Positions 33,108 through 44,087 of a stretch of DNA of 64,000 nt are shown piece after piece. The position numbers and the translations under genes were made by a program. Position 1 is the stretch's first letter, and every line of letters begins with the position of its first letter. The notes beneath the pieces are model-generated. The model was not told the origin of the DNA. It saw nothing but the letters and a program-made list of their open reading frames with translations, and searched no databases. Source of the stretch: Fistulifera solaris (taxonomy: Eukaryota; Bacillariophyta; Bacillariophyceae; Naviculales; Stauroneidaceae); contig AP026157.1 of the NCBI GenBank assembly GCA_030295235.1, forward strand, positions 62,001-126,000. The letters are read 5' to 3'.

Positions 33108-34500
33108 GCGAAAAGCTATTTACGGCAGCTTGCATCAAGGCAGTTGCTACCAGCAACGATCGGTCCGATTGTGGCTCCACGACAAGTCTTGGTGAACCCA
33201 GATAAAAGCGATTGAACGCATACAACTCGTCCACGGATGATCCGTCCGTAAAAGCGCCTATCTAGCACAGTCGCGTCTCGCTTTGCCGAGAGAAATTCTC
33301 GAAGGAGCTGAAAGTTGGAACCGAAGTCAAAATCAAAGACGGAAATTTTCAAGGTACGCAGTCCTTTGTGATCTTTGAGAGCCTGCAAAAGACATTCCAT
33401 GTGCGGTTTCCAGTCCACAAGATCGCAGGAAGTATGCATATCCACATCGAGAACTTGGAGGTGAGGATTGGCGAATACGGCTTTCATCAGTTCCTCCACA
33501 AAGCAATCGGGCACAAAGACCGGTTCACGATCTCCTTCCGACTGAATGATCAAGTAGAGTTTCAGTTCTTTCAAGTGATCCACCTTTGCTACGTGACGCA
33601 TCAACGAATTCATACCGTCGATAGGAAAGCTAAGTCCTTCTTTCTGTATAGTGAGAGAAAGTTTTTTCGCCTTGATGTCAAACGTGTTGGCTTCGGCAAG
33701 TGCGGACGAAGAAATTTCTTAATCCAGCGAGTCCACTTGCGCCGAAAAAGGAAGCTGGACATTTCTCTCCAAGCAAGGCCATTTCAAGTTCTCGAGCACT
33801 TCGACATGTAGCAAAAGCTGTTTCATATCTTCTCGCTCAACTCGATACCCTAGTCCAAGGTCAACGATCCGAAGGAGAAATGACGCTCTTCGAGAGCTCG
33901 AACAAATTGCGTACCGCCATCGTCAAGAAATCCTCTCCCGCCAACGTCAATTGGACGGGATAGGGTCGGGTAGCGAGTATCGTCGACTGTTGCGCATTCA
34001 ACTTCATATTCTTTAAGGTTACGTGGCGTGTCGGTGATAGTTCTAACATCGGCTCCAAGAAATGGGAATGATCTGGACAGTACTTAAAGTAACAGTGAGA
34101 ATTGCAATCGGACTCGACTTTGAGTGCGCCCTCGGAAGCTCCCTGCAAGCTCAGAAAGAACGCCGCGGTTTCCGCAATGTCACAAGTCGTCGGTCCGACA
34201 ATATCCAAGCAAAGATCGATGTCACAAAACTGTAAGAGAAGATAACAACGATGATGCTGCGGAAATGGTCGTTCACCTCGCGGCATAACGTAGGTCAAAG
34301 TGGAGTTACTCTCACGCCAAATCGCTAAACGATTGTGGGCATTCAACTCTGACAAGTTGCGTGGGTTCCGCAGCAGCGTATACGTGGGTGGTGAATCGAG
34401 GGGGTTGTCACGTCCACTCCAGTGAGCCTTTTGCTCGGGCGTACGCAGGTGAGGGAGGAATGAGGGAAAGCAACGGGCCGAACGCTTCGTTTTCGTCCAT
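33108..34500 (-). pseudogene. family A copy 17, degenerate
   Basis: Start at ATG 34498-34500 (MDENEAFGPLLSLIPP). One extra base in a C run shifts the frame before 'HLRTPEQKAHW'. It then reads PTYTLLRNPRNLSELNAHNRLAIWRES, IAETAAFFLSL and NAQQSTILATRPYPVQLTL. One base is missing before 'FLDDGGTQFVRALEERHFSFGSL', a TAG follows 'LTLD', and further shifts scatter the middle. The last third is readable (GMNSLMRHVAKVDHLKELKLYL, LQALKDHKGLRTLKISVFD, FLSAKRDATVLDR), then shifts again (DELYAFNRFYLGSPRLVVEPQSDRS) and ends at 'AAVNSFSRSK', without the ALLLA...ELV segment and tail. A strongly decayed copy. Confidence 0.75.
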
Positions 34501-35277
34501 TCTGCTGGAAACGACTAAAATGACGAGAGTAATAGCTTGGAGAAGAATAAAGAGTGTGCGCGATTGTTAGACTCTAGACTACGAATAAATAATACTCCGT
34601 AATGAAGAACAAAAAACAAAAAATCTTTTTCGACGAATGAAAAAATGAAAAAAATGGCGCGTGCGCGCAAGGTGCACCACGGACAGCTGTTCAGAGTACA
34701 TCCATGTATCACCCGGTTTGTTGTCGCGGTTGCGTTTCCTCTTAAATAAAAACTCGTCCTTAGTCGTTAAGAACATTCAACGGATAAATTTGGAAATTTG
34801 AAACGCGTTGCGCTATAGCACCCATGCGACGCGAGACGCCAAATCTCCCAACATGCCGAGAAACACCTTCTTTCAATGTTACCAAACATTCTGGTCGTAC
34901 AACAAGGCAAGATAAGCGGAACTTGGCTTGCTATTGCAAAGGCCGCCCGTAAAGAAGCGTTTCATGGAACGCGGCAATTGATGTTTCGAACAGCGCTAAT
35001 GGCAAAACGATGATGAATCTTTAAATGGGGTGAGTTTGCGTTTGCTGGAGACTGTGAGTCAAGTCCGACTTCATGGGATTTCGAGAGCCCCAAGAAAGAA
35101 TTGTTCTACTCTTGTATAAAACATTGAAGAACACAACAGCCCAATGCAGTCTAGAGCTACTACGCATAAAGGCCATTGTTACAATGTAGTTAAAGTAGTT
35201 GATTTCGAGGCTCAGTCGTAAAACAAGGCCAGTAACCGTTGCATTCTTTTGTCTCCTTTTGCCGCTACATTGTCCGC
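34501..35277. other. 780-bp intergenic stretch, no gene seen
   Basis: One of the longer gaps in the cluster. It holds AATACTCCGTAAT (34591-34603) and short A/T runs. Short ORFs on both strands have no family A similarity and none is supported as a gene. Confidence 0.4.
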
Positions 35278-35633
35278 TTATTCTAATAGCTGCGAAGATT
35301 GAATGAATTCGTGTAACACGTCGTCGTGACCCGACAACAAAAATGCAGCAAACCAAAACGGAACGAGCTTTTGTTGACCAACACGGTTGCTACCAGCGTG
35401 GACCGCGCCGACGGGGTTCAGCCATTTTTGCGTCCAGTCACAATACATTCGATTGGAGGAGTACAGATGATGTACCACTCTTCCGTCCGTATAAACATCA
35501 CCTTTCTTGTTACGACAGTGATGAGTCTGTTGTGCGAAACCACTTTTCTCATATGCAAGTAAAAAGGACGGAAAGAGCAACCGGAAGCTTCTAGTTTCAA
35601 AATGCGCAGCATAGTGTGATAGTGCAGCAAGAG
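35278..35633 (-). pseudogene. family A copy 18, C-terminal fragment
   Basis: Only the last ~110 residues remain, over two frames. One frame gives 'MLRILKLEASGCSFRPFYLHMRKVVSHNR'. The other gives GDVYTDGRVVHHLYSSNRMY, QQKLVPFWFAAFLLSGHDDVLHEFIQSSQL and a stop at 35278, with no basic tail. It abuts the 3' end of copy 19 (35637), so it looks like a fragment left by recombination rather than a decayed full gene. Confidence 0.65.
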
Positions 35634-35636
35634 AAG

Positions 35637-37186
35637 TTACTCGACTGTGCGTCGCCGTTTCTGATCCTGTAATGATTCTAAAGAAGGATCGCCATGATCC
35701 GTTTCATTCACATGGTGTGCAGCTATTAATTCGTGTAAGACGTCCTCGTGAGTCGACAACAAAAGAGCAAAGCGCTGAAAATCCCTCGAAGAGCTTTCCG
35801 TCAAAGCGGTCGCTACAAGCGTTGATCGGTCAGGTGTTGGTCTCGCCAGTAGTCTCGCCGAACCTGCAAAGGGGCGGTTGAACGAGTAAATCGAATCGAC
35901 CAGTTTCCCGCCCGAATAGATAGGGCCATCGTGGTGCACGACTATCATGCTCCGTTTATGAGAAATAAACTGTCGAAGATGAACAAAGTCGGGACCGAAT
36001 GATTCATCGGGAACATTCAATTTCAACGTTGAAAGAGCCTCGTGATCTCGCAAGCCGTATAAGATTGTCTTTACATGCGGTATCAAATCCAGATCATCAA
36101 CTGTAGTAGTCAAATCTAGGACTTTCAAACCACGATTGGCAAGAGAAGTGAGGATCAGTTCGTACACAATGCAGTCGGGGATTGTCAGACGTCGTCTATT
36201 ACTACTACGTCGGACATCGAAATTGACTTTCAACTAAACAAAATGGCCCACGGTAGCTAGTCGCCGGAGCAAAGCAAGTATGCCTTCAGTAAAGAAATCT
36301 TCATCATCAACGTGAACCAAAGTTAAAGACAACCTGTCGGCTACAATCTCAAGCGTGTCAACAAGATTCGGCTCGAGCACGCGCGCAAAAATCCAACACT
36401 CGAGAAACTTCACTTTTGCCATAAGAACAATAGCGTCAACATCGTCGGCAGCAACGTCTGGCAAAGCCAAATGATCCAGTGCGTTGATGTAAGACACCAA
36501 CCGACATAGATTGTCGTCACTAAGCCCAGTAATTAGATCAAGGTCTTCATCATCTTCAAAGTCTCTGATCTCCTCGAACGTCAACGACCCAAATGATGAA
36601 ATTCGATGCTCGAGCGCCTCTAAGAACGAAGTGCCGCCGTCTTCAAATTTACATTTCCAAAGATTCAACGAAATGGGATGAGATCGCGTTGCCAGCGAAA
36701 TAGACTGCTCTGTGTTTAGCATCAAATGATCTAGATGCACCTTCCGTGACGGGTCTACCTGAAAAATGCGATCCAACAGCTGCGGTGGTGGAGCGTAGCA
36801 ATAAGTAGCAAAAACTCGATGCATATTTCCGATGGTGAAAACGGAACCTTCCTGTGTTAATTCTTCCATTTCCATGAAATACATCGCCGTGTCGTAAATG
36901 GCATCATCTTCTTCACCGGCAATGTAAAGCGAAATTCCGTTGTCACCGAATTCTAAGGAAAGACCTCGCAGCGGCGTCGTAAAATCCGGTAACTTTACAG
37001 GATAATCGTCATTACCCGCCGGCGACACATACGTTACAGTACCATTTCCTCGCAAAATCGCCATACAGTCGTAGTTGTTCAGCTCTTACAGGTTGTTCGG
37101 TTTTCGAAGGAGCTTGTAGGTGAGCGCCTGCGGGTAGACGGAATAAGTCCTAACAGCAAACTGGAGTGCTCGTATTCATCTGACAT
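35637..37186 (-). pseudogene. family A copy 19, two stops and an N-terminal deletion
   Basis: Start at ATG 37184-37186 (MSDEYEHSSLLLGLIPST). About 15 codons (the LRxPEQxxYW segment) are missing and the frame shifts before 'ALTYKLLRKPNNL'. A TAA then replaces Gln in 'LQEL'. From 'MAILRGNG' the frame is open for 276 codons, including VHLDHLMLNTEQSISLATRS, EDGGTSFLEALEHRISSFGSL and ALLRRLATVGHFV. A TAG at 36234-36236 stands where relatives have Glu in 'GHFVELK'. The same frame continues to the end with NRGLKVLDL, LRDHEALSTLKLNV, FISHKRS, FQRFALLLSTHEDVLHEL and the tail KRRRTVE. With three separate lesions in one reading, it is a true pseudogene. Confidence 0.8.
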
Positions 37187-37714
37187 GTTTGATAAAAGAA
37201 GAGATGCAACGGATCATCCAACAAGGAAGATTCAGTCTTCATGGACCCGTGCTCGGTTCTTGCAGCGCAACAAAAAGAAAAAAAGAAAGCGACGATCGCA
37301 TCCTGTCACGTTCCCTCGTGACCGGTACCCAAACTGTTAAGTCTACCTCGTCCATTGTCCGTTGTAGATAGGTGCGCGGTACTTGCATGACGCGTGCCCC
37401 GTGACTGGCGTTTCACAAGTCTGAAGATAGGTTTCTATGGAGAGTAGCCTCTAGAAGGAAGCAGGTTACTGAACAAAGACATTAGGCGAACAATGAACCT
37501 AAATCATGAGACAATGTCGTAATTATGGCAGCTGGGGGGTTGGTCTCGAATCAAGAAAAGACAAGATAAAACATCATGGACAAAAATGATTGGTAAATCT
37601 ATAAATACATTAAGCACCGTACATTGGTCGTGACGATACGATCGGCAAGAAGGGCTTCGTTTGCTCTCCTCGGTGTTAATCTCCAAAAAAATGTTGCGCA
37701 TAGAACTAGACGAG
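37187..37714. other. intergenic, conserved 5' flank
   Basis: Upstream of copy 19. The stretch near 37240-37345 (a 'gcgcaacaaaaag' run, then 'gaccggtacccaaa') resembles the 5' flank of copy 21 (41490-41575), so promoter regions were duplicated with the genes. No ORF supported. Confidence 0.45.
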
Positions 37715-39258
37715 TTACGCTCGTCGGGGACGCTTCGGAACCTGATATGCAGTCGATAAAGCCTCCTCACATTCATCCAACGGAACAGCCTGGATAAGGT
37801 CTAGCAATGCATCGGTATTATCGGATAGCAATAGAGCCGAGCGTTTCAAGCTAAATCGACATTTTTGCAACAAAGCGGTTGCTACGAGCGGGGCGCGTTC
37901 GGACGGCGGCTCAACCACTAGAGCCTTCGAGCCGCAATAGAAACGGTTCAGAGAGTAGATTGCAGGGATGCCATACCTGTCCCCGTGAATACGTTCGTCC
38001 TTGTCCATTACCGTGATGCTTCGGTTGTGCGAAATCAGGTTTCGAATATACGAAAAGTCGCGACCGAACGCGTCATAGGAACCGTTGATTTTCAGCGTAC
38101 GAAGTGCAGAGTGATCTTTCAACCCATCAAGCAGAGTCTCCAAGTGCGCGTCCCATTCCAGATCACCGCGCTTTGCGGTCAAATCAAGAACTTCCAGGTT
38201 ACGATTGGCAAAAACGGTGCGGATCAGTTCTTGTACTATGCTTTCTGGTATCTTCATGACTTCTGGCTTGAAATCAAATCTGAATTTAATTTTCTTGAAA
38301 TGCCCCAGCTTACCAAGATGACGAAAGAAAGCAAGCAGAGTCTTTGTAGGAAAACCTCCTTGGTATTCATTTTCGAAAGAAAGCGCCAGATTTTCGGCCA
38401 CGATGTCGAATCCTTCCAAACCATTGACCAGTAAGTTAGGGTCCAGATAAGTTATGAAAATACCACATTCGACAGATTTCACTTTCGCACAAAGGGCATC
38501 CAGAGCGAGTTCAGCCTCGTGAATCATAGGAGAACCAAAATGTTCTAGCACTTTGACCTGCAGAAGACGCTCCAAGTTGTCACGACTCAACCCAAACTGA
38601 TCCTCATCGTCGTCGCCTTGCCCGTTAAACGTCAACGAGCCGAACGACGATGTTCGCTTCGTAAGCGCATTCACGAAGGCAGTGCCTTCGTCTTCGAATA
38701 CGCAGTCGTCTAGAGTCAGAGAAATCCTATAGGGTTTTGTCGCAGAACAGTCGACTGCGCTGCAGTCAATGACAAATCGGTCAAACGAATCTCGCTCGCG
38801 CTAATTCGTTCAAATAATTGAGCGGAACTCGAAGATCGATCGCCACTAAAGTAAAAGCGATCCTCGATTGTTGAGACGTGGAATATGGAGTCCTTCCAGT
38901 TGTGAAAGCTCATGAAAAATGCTGCAGTGTCGACAATTGCATCTTCTGTTTCTCCGACGATGTACAACGTAGGACTTGCTTTCCCGAGTTCTATAGTCAA
39001 TGATTTTCGATCTTCGCAAGACAAATGCGGAGAATTACCACCAAAAGGCACAACATACGTAAGAGTTTCGTTTTCCCGCCAAACAGCCAACTGCTTGTAC
39101 GGGTTGAATTCCTGCAAGCTCGTCGGTTTTCGCAGGAGCGTGTACGTAGACGATTCTTCTCCTTCGTCGTCCTCCCATTGAGCTTTTTGCTCGGGCTTGC
39201 AAAGAGAAGGTGGAATAAGTCTTAAAAGTAGACCGTGGACTTCAAATTCGTTCGACAT
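37715..39258 (-). pseudogene. family A copy 20, one frameshift
   Basis: Start at ATG 39256-39258 (MSNEFEVHGLLLRLIPPSLCKPEQ). The first 170 codons are intact (YTLLRKPTSLQEFNPYKQLAVWREN, IVDTAAFFMSF, LTAAQSTVL). Near 38744 one base is missing: the expected 'ATKPYRISLTLDDCVFEDEGTAFVNAL' is in the -1 frame. The rest is complete: ALTKRTSSFGSLTF, GGFPTKTLLAFFRHLGKLGHF, NRNLEVLDL, LKDHSALRTLKI, LISHNRSITVMDKDERI, NRFYCGSKALV, LKRSALLLSDNTDALLDLI, tail KRPRRA. It contains the acidic GDDDEDQ insert also seen in copies 19 and 22. One base away from a complete gene. Confidence 0.72.
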
Positions 39259-39930
39259 GTTATTCGCGGGGGAAAGGGAAACGAAAGAAGGAAAATGAAA
39301 GTGTTGTCAAAGAAATGCGGCGGGTGTTCGCGAGGAGTCGTCGCGAGAATACCTGGTAGGTCTTTGCGAAGACGCGAAAACGCGAGAGAGACGAGGCGCG
39401 CAAAAGGCGCGCCAAGATTTTTCACGTAGCACCAGTACCAAAACCTTCGTCCGTAGAGCATCAGTAGCCTTCTCGTACTAAGAATTGAATTTTTGCTCCT
39501 AGCTAAATATCCACCATAAACGAACCCTTTCATGCAGTCGCTTCATGCAGCTTGAACAATTCTAAGCTCAATCTACATCATCTCGTAGAAAAGGACTTTT
39601 CCCGGGACTGTATTCTGATCAAAATTAAGTCTCGTTTCGTTTTCAAATTGCACCTCTTGCATCAGCTGTGATAAGGAACTACGGTAGTTTTTATGAGCCT
39701 TCTATTCGAGACGCGAACGACAGGTGGCGAGGAATGTTGCCTCCATAAGAAGGATTTATCGACAAGTTGAAAAACGTTGGCAATCCCGGCCATGAGCCAT
39801 GTATATTTCTAGTCATGTTTTTTCTCGCATTAGCGACGAGTGTCTTGAGTCGTAATCGTCATAAGTGTGCCTGCTAACAGCGGAAGACCATGTTCAAGAA
39901 AAGGGAAAGCGTTGTCAGTTTTTAATATAA
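39259..39930. other. 670-bp intergenic, no gene seen
   Basis: Between copy 20's start and copy 21's end. CG-rich near 39310-39420, AT-rich afterwards. The ORFs present lack similarity to anything else in the window. Confidence 0.4.
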
Positions 39931-41404
39931 CTAGGATTCGCCAATTTCATCTAACCGAGCTGTCTTGATGAGTTCCAACAGTACATCAGTATGATCGGCC
40001 AACAAAAGAGCAGAGCGCTGCAGGCTTAAGTGGCCGCTTTCCACCAAGGCTGTCGTTACGAGAGAAATTCGCTCGTTCGGTGACTCGAGAACGAGAGCCT
40101 TCGAACCACGATAGCAGCGATTCAACGCGTAGATCTCATTGATCACTCCCTTATCCGTGTGAACGCGTCCGTCGCCGTCCATCACCGCGATGAACCGATT
40201 GTGCGAAAGTAGCTTTCGAAGATAAAGGTAAAAGGGACCTACAGAGTCCTTGGACACACTTACTTTGAACGTACGAAGCGAGGCGTGATCTTTCAAACCT
40301 TTCAGAAGCGTCTCCAAGTGCGGGTCCCAGTTGGCAAAGCCACCGCTCAAATCAAGTACTTCCAAATCACGATTGGCGAGAGCCATACGGATCAGTTGCT
40401 GCACAACTCCTTCGGGATAGCCTCCCGAATTGAAACTGAATCCTAGCTCCTTGAAATGCCCCAACGTTTCGAGGTGACGGAAGAAAACAAGTAGGATATC
40501 CGTCGGAAACGACGTCATCCAATCATGCTCAAAGTATAGCGCGAGATTCTCAGCCACAATGTTACAAGACTGCAAATCACACGTCAATGAAGTAGCGTCC
40601 AAGTCAGGTACGTAGAAACTGCAGGCAAGCGACTTCATTTTTGCGGAAAATACAGTAAGATCGAGTTTAGCATCATCCAAGATAGGTAAGCCCAAATGAT
40701 CTAGCGCTTCGACTTGCAAAAGACGTTCGAAATTGACATGGCTGATCGGGACATTGTTTTCAATCGTCAAGGAGCCGAACGACGACTTTCGCTTCTCGAG
40801 CGCATCCACAAAAGCAGTACCGTCATCTCCGAAGAAACAGTGGGTGACAGTCAAGTCGATCGGGTAGGGTTTTGATGCGAGAATAGTCGACTGCTCTGCC
40901 CTCAAACTCAAATCCTTTAAACTAACACGGCTAGCGTGGGCGAGCTCAAACAGCTGGTTAGAAATCGAGGAGGGAGCGCAGCTAAAGCTGAAATATTCGT
41001 CGAACGTAGATAGTTGAAAAAATGAGTTCTTCTCCGCCGGGTCATGAACGCTCATAAAAAAAGACAGCAGTCTCTACAATCGCATCTTCTGTTTTTCCAA
41101 TAATATGCAAGGAGGGGTTGTTGTCACCGAATTCAATAATCAATCCGTCCGTATCGTCTATTGGGTCTGGAACAAATGTATCACCCGCAGGCACAACATA
41201 TGTCAGAGTTCCATTTTCCCGCCAGATGACCAATCTCCCGTACGGATTGAATTCCTGTAGATTGACAGGTCTTCGCAGAAGCTTGTAGTGGGCAGGCGAT
41301 TTGTCTCCGGTTCCTACAAACCAGAACGGCGATTGCTCGGGCTTGCGGAGAGAAGGCAAAATGAGACCTAATAATAAGCTGGGGTCTTCGAATTCGTTTG
41401 ACAT
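39931..41404 (-). pseudogene. family A copy 21, one frameshift in an A7 run
   Basis: Start at ATG 41402-41404 (MSNEFEDPSLLLGLILPSLRKPEQ). The first 115 codons are intact. At the A7 run 41056-41062 one base too many converts 'ETAVFFMSVHDPAEKN' into 'ETAVFFYERS-stop'. The following 374 codons are complete (LRAEQSTILASKPYPIDLTV, GDDGTAFVDALEKRKSSFGSL, SFPTDILLVFFRHLETLGHF, NRDLEVLDL, LKDHASLRTFKV, LLSHNRFIAVMDGDGRV, NRCYRGSKALV, LQRSALLLADHTDVLLELI). It ends ARLDEIGES without the basic tail of the other copies. Removing one A restores a complete gene; A7 is a classic error-prone and slippage-prone site. Confidence 0.75.
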
Positions 41405-42079
41405 GTTGTGAACAAAGAGATGCGAAGGTCAATCGCAGACATAATGAAGAAAAGCTTTGAACGCTCTCTCGGTTTTATTTCTCTTTCAGCGCAACAAAAT
41501 AGCAACAAAACGGACCCGGTTTATAGATCATTGACATTGATACGTCACGCTGTCACGCTCCTCGACCGGTACCCAAAATCAGTATTTAAGTATGTCTTCA
41601 TTCCGTTGAATCGACGATACGGTACTTGAAATGCATATTGCAAAAGAAGACCGTGACCTTGGTGACATGCACAGCTCAGAAAGTGTGAGCTAAGGTGATC
41701 TGCATAAAACAGGAATTGCTATTGTATCACGTCAGTCAACTATAGTGGTCTCTAAGTTAGTTTCTCAAGAAGTAAGACATCTTGCTACACTGCTCTTTGG
41801 TGTTTCTGACCTTGATTTAAATGGAACAAAGGAAAGGCGTTCCATTTAGTTCCTCGAGCGGTACATTTCTGTCCCTAGCAAATTAGTTAAAAACAGACGT
41901 TATCTTGTTGTAGCTTCTCGTAATTCTCGTCGTCAGCAACTAGTCCAAAAGAAAAAAGGAACATGAATAATGTTAAACTACAACAGCGAAAGAATAACAG
42001 CTAAATCTTATCTCTTTGGCTTTACTGCGTTACATATTGCAACAAAGGCAACAAATCTGTTTCTCAATGAGACAGTTGC
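41405..42079. other. intergenic with 5' flank similarity and a 3' relic
   Basis: Holds the presumed promoter of copy 21 (similar to that of copy 19, including 'cgaccggtacccaaa') and the short family A tail relic. Nothing else seen. Confidence 0.45.
41780..41830 (-). pseudogene. 3' relic of family A
   Basis: Within the gap between copies 21 and 22, the minus strand reads 'NQGQKHQRAV-stop', the counterpart of the family tail NQDQKRxRxM. Only this tail is recognisable, about 300 bp from the true 3' end of copy 22. Confidence 0.5.
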
Positions 42080-43640
42080 TTACATTGTTCTTTGTCGTTT
42101 CGAATCATTGGTCGATCCCAACAAAGAAGTGTTGTCATGCGTCTCGTCCTCAAGATGCGTAGATACGAACTCGTGCAGTATATCATCATGGTTCGATAAC
42201 AGAAGCGCACAACGTACGAAATTTCTCGAAACATTTTCCACCAAAGTGGCTGCTACAAGCAATGATCGGCCGGGCGATGGCTTTGCCACGAGTCCCGTCG
42301 AGCCTGCATAAAAGCGGTTGACGGAATAGAGATCGTCGACCAGACTCCCGTCTGAGTAGATTTGACCGTCGTATCGCATGACAGCGACGTTTCTTTTCTG
42401 AGAAAGAAACTTTCGAAGATGCACGAAGTCGGGCCCAAAATTATGAGAGTCGACAGTTAACTTCAACGTTGAAAGCGCCTTATGATCTTTCAAACCGCTG
42501 AAAAGTGTTTCCACATGCGAGTCCCATCGTAAGTCACCGTAAAAGCTACTACTCAAATCCAGGACATTCAAGCAACGATTTGCAAACGCAGCGAGGATCA
42601 ATTCTTCCACAATCATCTTTGGAATCGCCCCAGAGCGGCCTCTGAAATTGAATCTGACTTTCAGCTCAACAAAATGACCCAACGCAGCTAGGCGGCGGAG
42701 CAACGCAACTACAAAATCGGTTGGAAAGCCGCCAATTTCATCGTGGGTCAAAGTGAGGGAAAATTTAGTGGCCACAATATTCAGTGACGACTCCACGAAA
42801 TTCGGGACTAACAAGGGCACAAAAAGACAGCAGTCGAGAGAACTCACTTCCGAAGAAAGAGCAAGAGTATCCAGATCATCATCTACCAAGTCCGGTAATC
42901 CCAAATGATCTAGCTTGTCGCTTCGTAGCAGGCGCTTTAGGCTGTCGTCATTGAACCCTGTACTCTTCTCAAAGTCTTCGTCATCGAAGTTGTCTTCCTT
43001 GAATTCCACAAACGACAATGAGCCGAACGAGGATTGTCGGTTCTCAAGCGCGTTGACGAACGCAGCGCCTTCGTCTTCAAAAGCACAGTCCAAAAGTGTT
43101 AACACAACGGGATGAGGTTGCGTTGCCAGAGTAATCGACTGTGCTACACCCAATCGCAAGTCCTTCAAACAGACTTGCTTTGAAGGGGTCACCTGAAAAA
43201 TGCGTTCGAAAAATCGCGGATGAGCGAACAAAAATCGATTGATCCAACCCGTGTACCAATCCTAATTAGAGAGCTATCTTCTTTCGATTCTTCAATATCC
43301 ATGAAAAACTCCGCGGTGTCTACAATTGCTCACCGGCAATGTAAAACGAAAGACCGTTGTGACTGAATTCCAAGGACAGAATTCTTGAGTATAGCGTAGA
43401 ACGGCGATCAATATCTGGACGGTCGGTATTTCCAGGTGGTGAAACATAAGTAAGAGTGCCGTTATCCCGCAAAATAACCATGTGACCATATTTGTTGAAC
43501 TCATCCAAATTGACAGGTTTTCGAAGGAGCTTGTAGGTAAGAGACTGCTCGTCTTCCCAGTAAGGCAATTGTTCGCGTCTGAGAAGGCAAGACGGAATGA
43601 GTCCTAACAACAAACTAGAGTCCTCGAATTCGTCTGACAT
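42080..43640 (-). pseudogene. family A copy 22, two or three frameshifts
   Basis: Start at ATG 43638-43640 (MSDEFEDSSLLLGLIPSCLLRREQ). It reads YKLLRKPVNLDEFNKYG and VILRDNG (Trp of IWREN replaced by Leu, as in copy 19). It breaks near 43330, where a few codons before 'AIVDTAEFFMDIEESKEDSS' are lost. One base is missing near 43245, just before 'FAHPRFFERIFQVTPSKQV'. The remaining 380 codons are complete: VAQSITLATQPHP, EDEGAAFVNALENRQSSFGSL, an acidic insert, GFPTDFVVALLRRLAALGHF, NRCLNVLDL, LKDHKALSTLKL, FLSQKRNVAVM, NRFYAGSTGLV, FVRCALLLSNHDDILHEFV, tail KRQRTM. It is the rightmost copy and marks the end of the array. Confidence 0.72.
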
Positions 43641-44087
43641 GTTGATGAAGAAAAGTTGGAAAGCAAAGAATGAAAGATGTCGACGTCCTTCCTCAAAAAT
43701 AGTAGACGCGAAAATCGTCTTGTCCTCCGGTACCGCAAAGTCGCGCGTAGAACCGTTGTAGCTGTTCGATACATGGGGAAGGGAAATCGTCCATTCTCTC
43801 ACTCGCTGCCTACTTGCTTTCTTAGAAAGCAAATAAACATGTGTATCAACTTAGACAATAATTTGAATGGACCTCCTCAAAGTTGTAACCGACAAAGAAT
43901 GATCGCAAAATAAAAGAGAGGCGCGATCATTCTTTACTGTTTTCGTCTCTCTTTAATGCCTAACACGAAGAAGAATGACAGGCGGGCGTTGCTGGTTTTC
44001 GAATGAACACTTGAAAACAATCATACGCGATGGCAAAAACTCGATGACGAACAGTATTGGTGTGTGAAAGGCCATCAAGGACTTCGT
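43641..44087. other. boundary of the family A array
   Basis: About 450 bp between the last family A copy and the glycosyltransferase 3' end. It includes 'ggtaccgcaaag' near 43729, like the flanks of copies 19 and 21. No gene. Confidence 0.4.

Noticed and set aside
300-43640. Programmed -1 frameshifting as a shared feature of family A
   Set aside because: The break points differ between copies, both +1 and -1 changes occur, two copies need none, and unrelated genes show the same pattern. Decay or sequence error fits better.
1-43640. Transposon or retroelement content in the array
   Set aside because: I see no transposase, reverse transcriptase, integrase or terminal repeats. The spread is tandem duplication, not transposition.
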